Shown: positions 50,422 to 58,345 of the stretch, piece by piece
Numbering within the stretch: position 1 is the first letter of the stretch
Layout of the letters: every line of letters starts with the position of its first letter
NCBI GenBank assembly: GCA_020847985.1
Contig: JADLBC010000012.1
Span: forward strand, 96,693-160,692
From: Dehalococcoidia bacterium
Lineage (GTDB): Bacteria > Chloroflexota > Dehalococcoidia > Tepidiformales > Tepidiformaceae
Length of the DNA: 64,000 nucleotides
Direction of reading: 5' to 3'
The notes under the pieces: generated by a model
The model's input: only the letters and a program-made list of their open reading frames with translations
Told to the model about the DNA's origin: nothing
Database searches by the model: none
Translations under genes and position numbers: made by a program

Positions 50422-51693
50422 CTACGGCGCGCCGGTGGTTCCGCCCGTCACCGTGCCGAGTTCGCCGCCGTTCGCATCGAGCGCGGTGATGGTGAACGTT
50501 TCGCCCCAACGCCCGGCGCTCAGGAAGGCGAACCGCTCGGCGATGGGCCAATCGGGCGGCGGGCCGCCGGTCGCGACGGTGTTCGATTGCCCGCCCACGG
50601 TGATGCGCACCGACGTCACATTCGCGGGCGTGCGGACGAGGACCTGGGGCTGGCTATCGATGCCGCTCCAGCCGACCGGGGTCGCGGTGACCTCCGTGGG
50701 CGCGAGGGAAGGCGGGTCGCCGCCGATGCACATCCGCATCCCCGTGAGGCCGGCCGCCGAGTAAGTGGCGTAGCAGTACGTCCCGGTAGGAGAGCGGAAG
50801 ACGCCCAGCCAGCTGCCATCGGGGTGTCCATCGAAGGTGGCGACGCGCCGGGCAGTGAGAGCGGCGGCGCCCATCGATTCCGCGCCGCGCGAGCGGACGC
50901 CGCTGCTGGAGGCGACCTCGGTCCCGGCGGCGCTTTCGACGTAGACCTGCGACGCGAGCTGACCGGGTTTGCCATCCTCGAGGAGAACCTCGATGGTGAT
51001 GTCGCCGAGCGGTGCGCGGCCGTCGCGGAGGGCGACCTGCGTCGCGGTGAAGGCGAAGTACCAGGCATCGCGCGTGACGCCGTCGTGGTACGTCCAGTAG
51101 TTATCCAGGCGGCCGGCATTCGAGAAATCGAGGTCCATAGCGCCTGGAGCGAAGCGGGCTGATGCGAGCGCGAGGTCGCGGACGGCGAGCGGGCGGGCGA
51201 ACTTCGCGGCCAGGCCGGGCTCCACGAGCATCGTCGAGACCTCCGCGCGGGCGCGGCGAAGTGCCTCGTCGGGTGTCCATTCGGTCCGCTGGGTGACCAC
51301 GGGCAGAGGTGCACCGGACTCGTCGGCGGTGGCGGCGCCGCTCGCGCGATAGATGACCAAACCCGCGACGGCGGCGGCCCCGGCGCCGAGGGTGATGCCC
51401 GACACGGCGGCCGCGACCTTGAGTGATGGAACGAACGCCAGGCCTTCGAGCCAGCGGCGCGCGCGATTGGGAAGGCGCTGTGCTTCCTGCCAGCGGTCGG
51501 CGAGTTCGTCGCGAGAGGTGGCATCGAGGCGGTCGAGCAGTTCGCCGACGTGCCACTTCGCGCCATCGAGCGAGATGCCGAGCAGGGCGGCGATCTCGGC
51601 GTTAGTGTGGCCGCCGGCGATCAACCGCCAGACTTCGCGCTGGCGGCCGGTGAGGGCGGGTTCGCGGTGCCGGGTTCGCTCCATGCGGCCCAT
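50422..51693 (-). CDS. Membrane-anchored LuxR-type HTH protein
   Basis: 423 residues. N-terminal LuxR/GerE HTH (ALTGRQREVWRLIAGGHTNAEIAALLGISLDGAKWHVGELLDRL, 13-57), single TM span (VAAAVSGITLGAGAAAVAGLVIYRA, ~92-117), then ~300 exported residues rich in beta-strand. So a one-component, ToxR-like sensor-regulator whose DNA-binding part stays in the cytoplasm. The HTH recognition helix matches sigma-region-4/LuxR. Start ATG 51693 or 51684 (GAATAT 7 nt before the latter). Confidence 0.8.
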   Translation of the reverse strand: MGRMERTRHREPALTGRQREVWRLIAGGHTNAEIAALLGISLDGAKWHVGELLDRLDATSRDELADRWQEAQRLPNRARRWLEGLAFVPSLKVAAAVSGITLGAGAAAVAGLVIYRASGAATADESGAPLPVVTQRTEWTPDEALRRARAEVSTMLVEPGLAAKFARPLAVRDLALASARFAPGAMDLDFSNAGRLDNYWTYHDGVTRDAWYFAFTATQVALRDGRAPLGDITIEVLLEDGKPGQLASQVYVESAAGTEVASSSGVRSRGAESMGAAALTARRVATFDGHPDGSWLGVFRSPTGTYCYATYSAAGLTGMRMCIGGDPPSLAPTEVTATPVGWSGIDSQPQVLVRTPANVTSVRITVGGQSNTVATGGPPPDWPIAERFAFLSAGRWGETFTITALDANGGELGTVTGGTTGAP

Positions 51694-51762
51694 ATTCGCG
51701 GCCGGGGAGGAGGATGTCCCTACCCGGCCGCAAACATAACGATGGCTGCCTCCGGTGAATCT

Positions 51763-52284
51763 TTACCGGTGCGACGGGCGAATGGCGCCCGGGCTGCCGC
51801 CATGGCGGATCTGCTGGTCGCGCTCGGCCTCGGCGTCCTCGGGGATCATGCCGATGTGGTGGCGGAAGGTCATTTCGCCACCGAGCCAGCCGGCCAGCAG
51901 CAGGCCGCCGACGGCCACGGCGTGGATGGCGACGACGGCGGTGAGCCTGCCGCCATCGAGCGCGCCGTCATCGAGCATGAGGAGCATCGCGACGGTGAAC
52001 AGGGCGACGACGCCGAGGTTGATGCTCATGTGCATGAAGCCGGTGCGTCGCGCCTCGGTGTGAGCGACGACGGTGACGAAATCGCCGAGGCCGGGGAGGG
52101 CGGCGATGAGCGCGGAGACGATCGCGCCGATGCCGGCCCAGAAGGCGATGTCGTACCACATGTGGTCCTTGCCGGTGCCGACGTAGGCGATGTCGGCGAC
52201 GAGCGTCCACGCGAAGAGACCGATGGGGATGGCGACGAGGATGGCGTGAAGGGGGTGATCGGCGATGGCGAACTTGCTGCGCAT
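51763..52284 (-). CDS. DUF2231-family membrane protein
   Basis: 173 residues with four spans. DHPLHAILVAIPIGLFAWTLVADIAYVGTGKDHMWYDIAFW is the DUF2231 opening (DHPLHP.LV.IPIGL), and AALPGLGDFVTVV the second signature. Possibly heme- or redox-linked; His in HPLHAIL is invariant in the family. GGGAGG ribosome-binding site before ATG 52284. Function unknown. Confidence 0.82.
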   Translation of the reverse strand: MRSKFAIADHPLHAILVAIPIGLFAWTLVADIAYVGTGKDHMWYDIAFWAGIGAIVSALIAALPGLGDFVTVVAHTEARRTGFMHMSINLGVVALFTVAMLLMLDDGALDGGRLTAVVAIHAVAVGGLLLAGWLGGEMTFRHHIGMIPEDAEAERDQQIRHGGSPGAIRPSHR

Positions 52285-52486
52285 GGCTTCCTCCCGCCGC
52301 CCGCGACGGGGCGGTCCCTTCGATTCTGCGCCGGGGCATCGCGCGGCCGGGGTTCGGGAAGGCCAACGGCGTTGCATTCCTGCGGCAAATGGGCACTTCG
52401 TGGAAAAGAAGTGGAAGAGGCAGTTCCATTGAGGGAAATGCGCGCGCGGGAGTAGTGTGTGGCCCGAATCCGGCGCGGGGAGTGCG

Positions 52487-52978
52487 ATGCCCGGGGAAGG
52501 TCAGCCACCGCTGAAGGCCGCGGCTCGCGCCGAAGCGGGCTTCGATGCGTTTTACGAGCGCACGGCGGGCGCGGCGTACTCCCTGGCGCTGCGCATCACG
52601 GGCCACGAGGAGCACGCGACGCGAGCCTGCGCGGCCGCCTTCGCCGATGCCTGGCGGGAGCGCGCCGGGGCGGGCGTGCCGCGTGAGCGCGACCTGCTCG
52701 CGCGGGTGCGGGTGCGGGCCCTCGAAATTGGGGCCGTCCCGCCGTCAACAGAAGACGAAGGCAGTTCGTATATTGGGGCGAAGCAGGTGCGCGACGTGCT
52801 CGACCGGCAGCCGCCGGCGGTGCGGCGCGCGCTGGAGCTTGCGTATTTTGGGGGACTCCCGGTGAGCGAGATCTGCGAGTTGCTGGGCGTGCCCGCGCCG
52901 CCGCTGCGAGCGGCGATGCGGGCGGCACTGCTCGAACTCGCGGCGCTCGGCCGGAAGGGGCAGGAAGAGGACGCATGA
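52487..52978 (+). CDS. Sigma70/ECF-like RNA polymerase sigma factor (reduced)
   Basis: 163 residues. Region 2-like FDAFYERTAGAAYSLALRITGHEEHATRACAAAFADAWRE and region 4 VRDVLDRQPPAVRRALELAYFGGLPVSEICELLGVPAPPLRAAMRAALLEL. Region 2.3-2.4 is shortened, so core/promoter binding may be weakened. The ATGA overlap with the cupin gene argues for a sigma/anti-sigma pair. ATG 52487 has GGGGAG upstream; GTG 52457 is an alternative. Confidence 0.78.
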   Translation: MPGEGQPPLKAAARAEAGFDAFYERTAGAAYSLALRITGHEEHATRACAAAFADAWRERAGAGVPRERDLLARVRVRALEIGAVPPSTEDEGSSYIGAKQVRDVLDRQPPAVRRALELAYFGGLPVSEICELLGVPAPPLRAAMRAALLELAALGRKGQEEDA

Positions 52979-53475
52979 GCACGACGGACCCATCACCGTT
53001 CGCCGCGCTGTTGGACGAACTGGCGGAGAACGACGAGGAGCGCGGGGCGATGTCGGCGGCGCTGGAGCTGTTGGCCTACGCGGCGCCACCGGCCACGCCG
53101 GCGGCCGGCCTTCGCGACCAGGTGCTCGACCGCATCGCGGGGGAACGGCCGCCGGTGTTCACGGTGGGGATTTCGCTGTTCGCACGGTCGGCGGCGATGG
53201 AGTGGCTGCCCTACGCGCCGGGGGTGGAGGTGAAGCTCCTGTATGCCGACCCTGCGACGGGTGCGCAGACGGTGCTGGTGCGAATGGCGCCGAACGTGCC
53301 CTTCCCGGAGCACCCGCACCCGGCGATCGAGGACCTCTTCCTGATCGAAGGGGAGGCGTACGTGGGCGACGTGCTCATGCGCGCCGGGGACTACTGCCGC
53401 GCGCCCGCGGACACGGAGCACAACGACGTCCGATCGGGGCCGTCGGGGGCGCTTTCGCTCGTCGTCAGCCGCTGA
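52975..53475 (+). CDS. Cupin-domain protein, ChrR-like anti-sigma candidate
   Basis: 166 residues. Helical N-terminus (PFAALLDELAENDEERGAMSAALELLAY) then a cupin barrel with PEHPHPAIEDLFLIEGEAYVGD: His-x-His...Glu metal set. ChrR-type anti-sigma factors have this helical-plus-cupin plan and hold ECF sigma through zinc; here the zinc Hx3Cx2C anti-sigma signature is not obvious at the N-terminus. Four-base overlap with the sigma-like gene. Likely a metal- or redox-sensing regulator. Confidence 0.78.
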   Translation: MSTTDPSPFAALLDELAENDEERGAMSAALELLAYAAPPATPAAGLRDQVLDRIAGERPPVFTVGISLFARSAAMEWLPYAPGVEVKLLYADPATGAQTVLVRMAPNVPFPEHPHPAIEDLFLIEGEAYVGDVLMRAGDYCRAPADTEHNDVRSGPSGALSLVVSR

Positions 53476-53530
53476 GGGCGAACACCGGGCTCGTTCGGGC
53501 CGGGCTTACAAATGGAAACATGCTGTTCAT

Positions 53531-53543
53531 CTGGCACTGCCAG
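53531..53543 (+). promoter_or_regulatory. Palindrome CTGGCA-C-TGCCAG before a small zinc-knuckle gene
   Basis: Perfect 6-bp arms around one base, immediately upstream of CAGACT, a candidate -10 that sits 6 nt before the ATG at 53553. Flanked by repeated ATGGAAAC segments. Confidence 0.45.
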
Positions 53544-53552
53544 ACTGTTCGC

Positions 53553-53711
53553 ATGGAAACCAATTGCGAACATCGGTGGCGGTACTTCATCCATGTCGTG
53601 AGCCGTTCGGTGCGCGTGCGCGAGTGCGAACGCTGCGGCCGCCGTTCGCTCATCCCCACGGAGCTGGCGCCGATGCCGCGGACGCTGCCGGCGCACCGGC
53701 GCCCGGCCTGA
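53553..53711 (+). CDS. Small zinc-knuckle protein
   Basis: 52 residues: METNCEHRWRYFIHVVSRSVRVRECERCGRRSLIPTEL. CxH near the start and CxxC later form one zinc-binding site, the short rubredoxin-like pattern often seen in tiny DNA- or protein-binding factors. CAGACT at 6 nt before ATG, no ribosome-binding site. Convergent with the DinB-like gene. Confidence 0.65.
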   Translation: METNCEHRWRYFIHVVSRSVRVRECERCGRRSLIPTELAPMPRTLPAHRRPA

Positions 53712-53712
53712 A

Positions 53713-54279
53713 TCAGCCGCCGGACTGGCGCCGGGCCACTTCCTCGATGCGTGCCCTGCGCTGGTTAGGCTCGGAGCCCTTGAAGTTGGGCTGGTAGTCG
53801 CTCTTGCGGCCGAGGATCTGCGCGCCGTGCTGGCGGTCGTGGCGGTAGAACGAGCGGAGCCACTGGAGCACGGTGAGGCTGCCGAACATGGGGCTCACGG
53901 CCGTGCGGTCGAACGCCTCGAGGGGCATCCCGTCGATGAGGCCATGGGTGTAGGCGCGTTCCAGTTCGAGCGCGTGCACGAGTTCGCCGATGGTTCGGCC
54001 GTTCGCCTGCTCGATGGGGATGGCGACGGGTTCGCCGCGCACGCCGCGCAGGTCGACGCCATCCTGCTGGAGGGCGGCCTTCACCCAGGCGTCGTAGCTG
54101 CGTTCCATCTCCCAGAGGTGGGCGAGCTGTTCGAGGGCGGTCCACTGCTCCTCGCCTTCGGCATCGACGGGCACGCGCAGGGCGTCCTCGGGGGAGAGCG
54201 AGCGGGCGGCGGCGAGCAGCTCGTCGCGCTGCTCCTTCATCTTCGCCACGAGTTCATCGACCTGTTCGCGCGTCGCCAT
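53713..54279 (-). CDS. DinB/DUF664-family four-helix protein
   Basis: 188 residues. Four-helix bundle with His ligands: LEQLAHLWEMERSYDAW (His ~52) and RSFYRHDRQHGAQILGRK near 155-160, the DinB_2 pattern HxxxE..HxxxH. Family includes metal-dependent thiol S-transferases (mycothiol/bacillithiol). GGAGGC upstream of ATG 54279. Its start lies inside the small membrane ORF upstream, 26-nt overlap. Confidence 0.82.
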   Translation of the reverse strand: MATREQVDELVAKMKEQRDELLAAARSLSPEDALRVPVDAEGEEQWTALEQLAHLWEMERSYDAWVKAALQQDGVDLRGVRGEPVAIPIEQANGRTIGELVHALELERAYTHGLIDGMPLEAFDRTAVSPMFGSLTVLQWLRSFYRHDRQHGAQILGRKSDYQPNFKGSEPNQRRARIEEVARRQSGG

Positions 54280-54424
54280 GGGAGCCTCCGGGGAGCTTCT
54301 TCGCGAGCCATCGCAATCCCTGCCAGGCGCCATAGGGGATGGCCGCCGCGAGGGCGATGAGCATCACGGCGCCACCATACAGGGTTCCGGAGGCGAACGA
54401 GATCAGCCAGTCGAGGATGCCCAC
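54254..54424 (-). CDS. Small membrane protein overlapping the DinB-like start
   Basis: 56 residues: MGILDWLISFASGTLYGGAV, MLIALAAAIPYGAWQGLRWLAKKLPGGSHGDARTGR. TATACT (54431-54436) is 6 nt before its GTG. Two hydrophobic segments and a basic tail. Overlaps the DinB-like gene by 26 nt in another frame, suggesting coupling. Function unknown. Confidence 0.6.
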   Translation of the reverse strand: MGILDWLISFASGTLYGGAVMLIALAAAIPYGAWQGLRWLAKKLPGGSHGDARTGR

Positions 54425-54450
54425 CCGCGAAGTATAGGCACACGGGGTTG

Positions 54451-54475
54451 ATCCCCTGGGAACCGGGAACTGACG
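54451..54475 (+). repeat. Dispersed CCGGGAA repeat, single-unit copy
   Basis: ATCCCCTGGGAA, one CCGGGAA, CTGACG: identical to the copy at 7522-7560 except that the middle unit is present once rather than three times. Confidence 0.85.
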
Positions 54476-54483
54476 ACCGGGGA

Positions 54484-54747
54484 CTAGCCGCCACGCGGCG
54501 GCTTCAACCCGCGCCAGAGGAAGGGATCGATATCGCGGCGGCGGGCCTGTTCGCGCAGGCGTTCGACCTCGGCGGCGAGCTCGTCGCGTTCGGCACGAAG
54601 GTCGGCGATGTGGTCGCGGAGGGCGACGACGAGGAGTTCGGCCTCTCGCGCGCGGCGTTCGACCTCGCGGCGGAGGCGCGCGGCTTCGGCCCCGATATCG
54701 TGCTGGCGAACGGGCGAGACGACGGCGAGGCTGCGGTGCGGTTTCAC
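54484..54747 (-). CDS. Coiled-coil protein (short)
   Basis: 87 residues from GTG 54747, overlapping the stop of the larger coiled-coil gene by 4 nt (GTGA). Heptad-rich stretch EAARLRREVERRAREAELLVVALRDHIADLRAERDELAAEVERLREQARRR over ~50 residues, no signal or TM. Probably interacts with the upstream product. Confidence 0.72.
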   Translation of the reverse strand: MKPHRSLAVVSPVRQHDIGAEAARLRREVERRAREAELLVVALRDHIADLRAERDELAAEVERLREQARRRDIDPFLWRGLKPPRGG

Positions 54748-55481
54748 CCCTCGGCCGCGGTCGATGGGATGGCGGGATGCTCGGCGGGATGGCCGTTCAC
54801 GCCCGCCTGCCCGGCGGCGCGCAGGGCGCGGGGGGCGATGCCCGGCGCGGTGAGCGCGCGCGTGTTGTCGCGATGGTGGCGGAGGTCCTCGATGTTGGCG
54901 TGCAGCGCTTCGATGACCTCGGCAAGGGTATCGAGGCGGCCACGGGCCCAGGCGCGGTCCTGCTTGAGGTCGCGCACCTTCGCTTCGAGGGCATCGAGGC
55001 GGGCTTCGAGCTTTTCGTTCTTGCGGGCGAGCCTGCGGTTGCGGGCGTGCAATTCGGTGATGCCGGCGACGAGGGTGGCCGGGGGGAGGAGTGCGGCGGC
55101 GGCGGGATTCGCGGCCACGGCATCGTAATCGAGCGTGCTGAGGTCGCCGGGGCCGGCCGTGAGCGTGGCCAGGGTCGCGCGCAACTCATCCACTTCGCCA
55201 CGGACCTGCTTCACGAGACGCTCGGCGCGAACATCGCCGCCCGACATCTGCGACCGCATGGGCACGCCCGCGAGGCGGTTCGCGATCGAAGGGGGCACGG
55301 GCGCGTGCGCGGGGACGGTCGCGACCGCGACAGCCGCCGGCGAGGGCGCGGCCTGGACGACGGCGGGCGGCGCCGGGTCCCACGTGGGGGCGGCGGGCGG
55401 TTCGGCGACGGCGACGGGAGCGGCCGCGGGTTCGTTCGCGGGCACGGACTCGGGGCGATGGTGACGCATGCGGAACCGCAT
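54744..55481 (-). CDS. Pro/Ala-rich N-terminus plus coiled-coil protein
   Basis: 245 residues. Disordered Pro/Ala/Val-rich N-terminus (~10-65), then a coiled coil VKQVRGEVDELRATLATL and HARNRRLARKNEKLEARLDALEAKVRDLKQDRAWARGRLDTLAEVIEALHANIEDLRHHRDNT (~150-215). Resembles DivIVA- or phage-scaffold-like arrangements but no family is clear. AGGAGA upstream of ATG 55481. Confidence 0.7.
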   Translation of the reverse strand: MRFRMRHHRPESVPANEPAAAPVAVAEPPAAPTWDPAPPAVVQAAPSPAAVAVATVPAHAPVPPSIANRLAGVPMRSQMSGGDVRAERLVKQVRGEVDELRATLATLTAGPGDLSTLDYDAVAANPAAAALLPPATLVAGITELHARNRRLARKNEKLEARLDALEAKVRDLKQDRAWARGRLDTLAEVIEALHANIEDLRHHRDNTRALTAPGIAPRALRAAGQAGVNGHPAEHPAIPSTAAEG

Positions 55482-55664
55482 TGACGGGCTCTCCTCAGCG
55501 GCGATTCTACCCCGGGATGCGGCCCGTCCGGGTGGACAGGCGGTACGCGAACAGTCGCGCGCGGCGAACGTTCACGCGGCGGGGCGTGATTCTGTCACTT
55601 AAGTGTCGGCAGCGGGTGGCGGTGCGCTCAGCGGCGCCGCGCGAACCTTAACGGGGAAGGGGGC

Positions 55665-55868
55665 TCAGTGGGGCCGTTCGGTCTCGGTCCATGCGGTGGA
55701 GGGGTGGCGGCGGGCGTGGCGGCCGGAGGGCATGCCGGCAACCGTGGCCGCGAAGGCCCCGCGAACGGCGACCGAGGCGACGAGCAGCCAGAACGGCGGG
55801 CGCGATGGCGCAACGGCGGTGGCGCGTGCCAGGGGGCGGGTTTCAGGGGGATAGGTGCGGATCGTCAT
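55665..55868 (-). CDS. Possible small membrane protein
   Basis: 67 residues starting MTIRTYPPETRPLARATAVA with one hydrophobic stretch FWLLVASVAVRGAFAATVAGM, then a basic tail. TTACTT is 7 nt before the ATG. The opposite strand is also open but low-complexity Gly/Arg. The rest of the 565-bp interval 55482-56046 shows no other gene. Confidence 0.4.
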   Translation of the reverse strand: MTIRTYPPETRPLARATAVAPSRPPFWLLVASVAVRGAFAATVAGMPSGRHARRHPSTAWTETERPH

Positions 55869-56032
55869 CGGTTCGAAGTAAGGATAGCCTAATGACTCGC
55901 CACCGTACAGGCTAAGGTCCGATGTGCGCGAATCGAGGGGCCCGTTAGTCCGTGGCACGGTGGCGAGGCATGGCGGCCCTTTCCATTCCCATAGACAGGA
56001 GCTGGACATAGAAGAATGGCGCCGCAGGCCGG

Positions 56033-56038
56033 TATACT
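56033..56038 (+). promoter_or_regulatory. -10 hexamer TATACT upstream of the SirB1-like operon
   Basis: TATACT ends 8 nt before ATG 56047 (spacer GGAGAACG also has a GGAG). Start of the five-gene run to 59499 or beyond. Confidence 0.55.
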
Positions 56039-56046
56039 GGAGAACG

Positions 56047-56886
56047 ATGGATGAAGGCCTCTACAGCGCGTTCGCCGAAGCGGTGGCCGGCCCGGGCCCG
56101 GAGGTCGACCTTTTCGGGGCGGCGATGATCATCGCGCGGCTGAGCGGGCACGAGGCCGATGCCCATGCCACCGCCCGCGAACTGGACCTCATTGCTGAGG
56201 CAGTGCGCGAACGGCTGGAAGCGGGCGCGAACGCGGAGGCGCTCGTCGAGGCGATCCGCGAGGAGCTTTTCGCCACGCGCGGATTCGCGGGCGACAACGA
56301 CAGCTACACCGACCCGGAGAACAGCTACCTGGACCGCGTCGTGGAGCGCCGGCGGGGCATCCCGATCACGCTTTCACTGGTGTTCATGGAGGTGGCGGAG
56401 CGGGTGGGGCTGCGCTGCGACGGCGTGGGCTTTCCCGGGCATTTCCTGGTGCGCTGCGGTGAACCTTCGCAGAATCTCTACATCGACCCGTTCCACGGTG
56501 GAGCGCGCCTTTCGCGCGCGGAGTTGCTCGCGCGGCTCGCCGGGGCCGATCTCGGGGGGGCTTCGCCGGAATCATTCCTGGCGGGCGTGACGCGGCGCCA
56601 AATCCTGCAGCGGATGCTCAATAATCTGCATGCGTTCTTCCGGGAACGGCGCGACCTCGAACGCTGGCTGGCGACGGTGGAACTGCTCCTGCGGCTCGAA
56701 CCGTGGAACGGCCAGCTGGTGGGCGAACGGGGGATGCTGCACTACCGGCTGGGCGCGCCCGAGCTCGCGCTCGTGGATTTGGAACGGTACGTGAGCGCGG
56801 CCAATCCGGGGGCGGTAAGCTCCGGCGCGCTGCGCCTGCTCGATGAACTGAGGCTCCTGCACAAGGGAAGAGAGGGAACAGCATGA
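56047..56886 (+). CDS. SirB1-like transglutaminase-fold protein
   Basis: 279 residues. Sequence YTDPENSYLDRVVERRRGIPITLSLVFMEVAERVGLRCDGVGFPGHFLVRCGE is the Transglut_core2/SirB1 signature; family may have lost the catalytic Cys. C-terminal tetratricopeptide-like helices (LERWLATVELLLRLEPWNGQLVGERGMLHYRLGAPELALVDLERYV). Role in bacteria unknown; often near cell-envelope or release-factor genes. Overlaps next gene by 4 nt. Confidence 0.82.
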   Translation: MDEGLYSAFAEAVAGPGPEVDLFGAAMIIARLSGHEADAHATARELDLIAEAVRERLEAGANAEALVEAIREELFATRGFAGDNDSYTDPENSYLDRVVERRRGIPITLSLVFMEVAERVGLRCDGVGFPGHFLVRCGEPSQNLYIDPFHGGARLSRAELLARLAGADLGGASPESFLAGVTRRQILQRMLNNLHAFFRERRDLERWLATVELLLRLEPWNGQLVGERGMLHYRLGAPELALVDLERYVSAANPGAVSSGALRLLDELRLLHKGREGTA

Positions 56887-57656
56887 CCACCGAACTCGAG
56901 GCTCCGGTGCACCCATCGCGGGGGCGGCAGGCGCTGCAGCGCTCGATCGGGTGGTACCTGCGCCAGTTCAGCAAGGTCCTCAACGTGCTCACCGACGAGG
57001 AGCTCGAACGGCTGGTGCCGCTGCTCAGCGAACGGCGGTTCAAGCCGCGGCAGGTGCTCTTCGCCGCAGGCGACCCGCCCGAGCGCGTCTACCTGCTGCT
57101 CAAGGGCCGGGTGAAGGTGTACCAGGTCGCGGAGAACGGCAAGGAGATCATCCTCGATGTCGTGGGCCGCGGCGGTGTGGTGGGCGACATGGCGATCGTG
57201 GAGGACGGCGAACGCACGGCCTGCGCGGCGGCGATCGAGGAGACGGTGGCGGTGACGATCGCGTGGGAGGATTTTTCGTACTTCGTGCAGCAGACGCCGC
57301 GGCTCGGCTTCGCCATGGCCGAGCTCATGGCGCGGCGCCTCGCGGGGATGCAGCGGACGTTCATGAACCTGGTTTCGAAACCGGTCTCGGCGCGGCTCGC
57401 GGACACCCTGCTGAACCGGCAGGAGGACGGCGTCGTGCGGCTGGGGCTGACGCACCAGGAGCTCGCGCAGACCATCGGAACGAGCCGCGAAACCGTGACG
57501 GCGCTGCTCAGCCGCTTCGTCACCCTCGGGGCTATCACGCCGATCATCGATGGCTACCGCGTCGCCGATGAGGACCTGCTCGACGACATCGCGAACGGGG
57601 ACCTGCCGGTTTCGCCGCGGCACCCGGTGACGGCGCAGGCGGCCGCCGGGTCGTGA
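56883..57656 (+). CDS. Crp/Fnr family regulator
   Basis: 257 residues. cNMP-binding beta roll (~40-150: RQVLFAAGDPPERVYLLLKGRVKVYQVAENGKEIILDVVGRGGVVGDMAIVEDGERTACAAA), dimer helix, and HTH GLTHQELAQTIGTSRETVTALLSRF (~185-210). No Fe-S cysteines of FNR, so it reads a nucleotide or other ligand. ATGA overlap with the SirB1-like gene. Could recognise TGTGA-type sites such as the nirK-upstream palindrome (untested). Confidence 0.9.
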   Translation: MTTELEAPVHPSRGRQALQRSIGWYLRQFSKVLNVLTDEELERLVPLLSERRFKPRQVLFAAGDPPERVYLLLKGRVKVYQVAENGKEIILDVVGRGGVVGDMAIVEDGERTACAAAIEETVAVTIAWEDFSYFVQQTPRLGFAMAELMARRLAGMQRTFMNLVSKPVSARLADTLLNRQEDGVVRLGLTHQELAQTIGTSRETVTALLSRFVTLGAITPIIDGYRVADEDLLDDIANGDLPVSPRHPVTAQAAAGS

Positions 57657-58345
57657 GCCCCGCGGCACGCCGGGGGCTGCTGCCCGCGGGCGAGGAGCGG
57701 CCGGCGCTCATTTCGCACGCGGGGGGCAACGCCCTGGAACTGGCCCGCACGGCCGAGGGCGAACTCGCGGACTTCCTGGAGGTCGACCTCTGGGTCCATC
57801 GCGGCCACTTCGAGGCGCGCCACGAACGGCGCACGTTCGGTTCGCGCGTGCTGTACGAGAAGTGGTACCTGGCCTGGGCGCCGCGCCAACCGTTCGGCCT
57901 CACGGAGCTGATCCGCGCGACGGCGCCGGAAACGGGCATCTTCCTCGACCTCAAGAACGGTGGCGCGACGGCGGCTTCGCTCATCCGCAAGGCGCTGGAC
58001 GAATCGCCGGCGCGGCGGATGGTGGCGTCGTCGCAGCTCTGGGGCACGCTCCGAGCGATCGAACAGGCGGCGCCCGAAGTCGACCTCTTCTATTCGATCG
58101 ATGTCGCGGCCAAGCTGGACCTCTTCCTTTCGGTTTCGCAGCGGGATGTGCGGCCGCGCGGCGTCTCCTGCCGGGCGACGTTGCTCGATGCGGACACGAT
58201 CGCGGCGCTGCACGCGCGCGACCTGCTCGTGGTGGCCTGGACGGTGGATGACCTGAACCGGGCAGCGGAGCTTGCGGCCCTCGGCGTCGATGGCATCACG
58301 ACGCACCGGGTGGCGGCGGTGCGGGACCGGCTGGCGGCGGGATGA
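57653..58345 (+). CDS. Glycerophosphodiester phosphodiesterase-like protein
   Basis: 230 residues, GTG start inside GTGA. ISHAGGNALELARTAEGELADFLEVDLWVHRGHFEARHE aligns with the GDPD metal site, but the usual HRG at the start reads HAGG and the catalytic EVD is retained. TIM-barrel ending TVDDLNRAAELAALGVDGITTHR is the GDPD C-terminal signature. Splits glycerophosphodiesters into glycerol-3-phosphate and alcohol if active. Confidence 0.82.
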   Translation: MSPAARRGLLPAGEERPALISHAGGNALELARTAEGELADFLEVDLWVHRGHFEARHERRTFGSRVLYEKWYLAWAPRQPFGLTELIRATAPETGIFLDLKNGGATAASLIRKALDESPARRMVASSQLWGTLRAIEQAAPEVDLFYSIDVAAKLDLFLSVSQRDVRPRGVSCRATLLDADTIAALHARDLLVVAWTVDDLNRAAELAALGVDGITTHRVAAVRDRLAAG

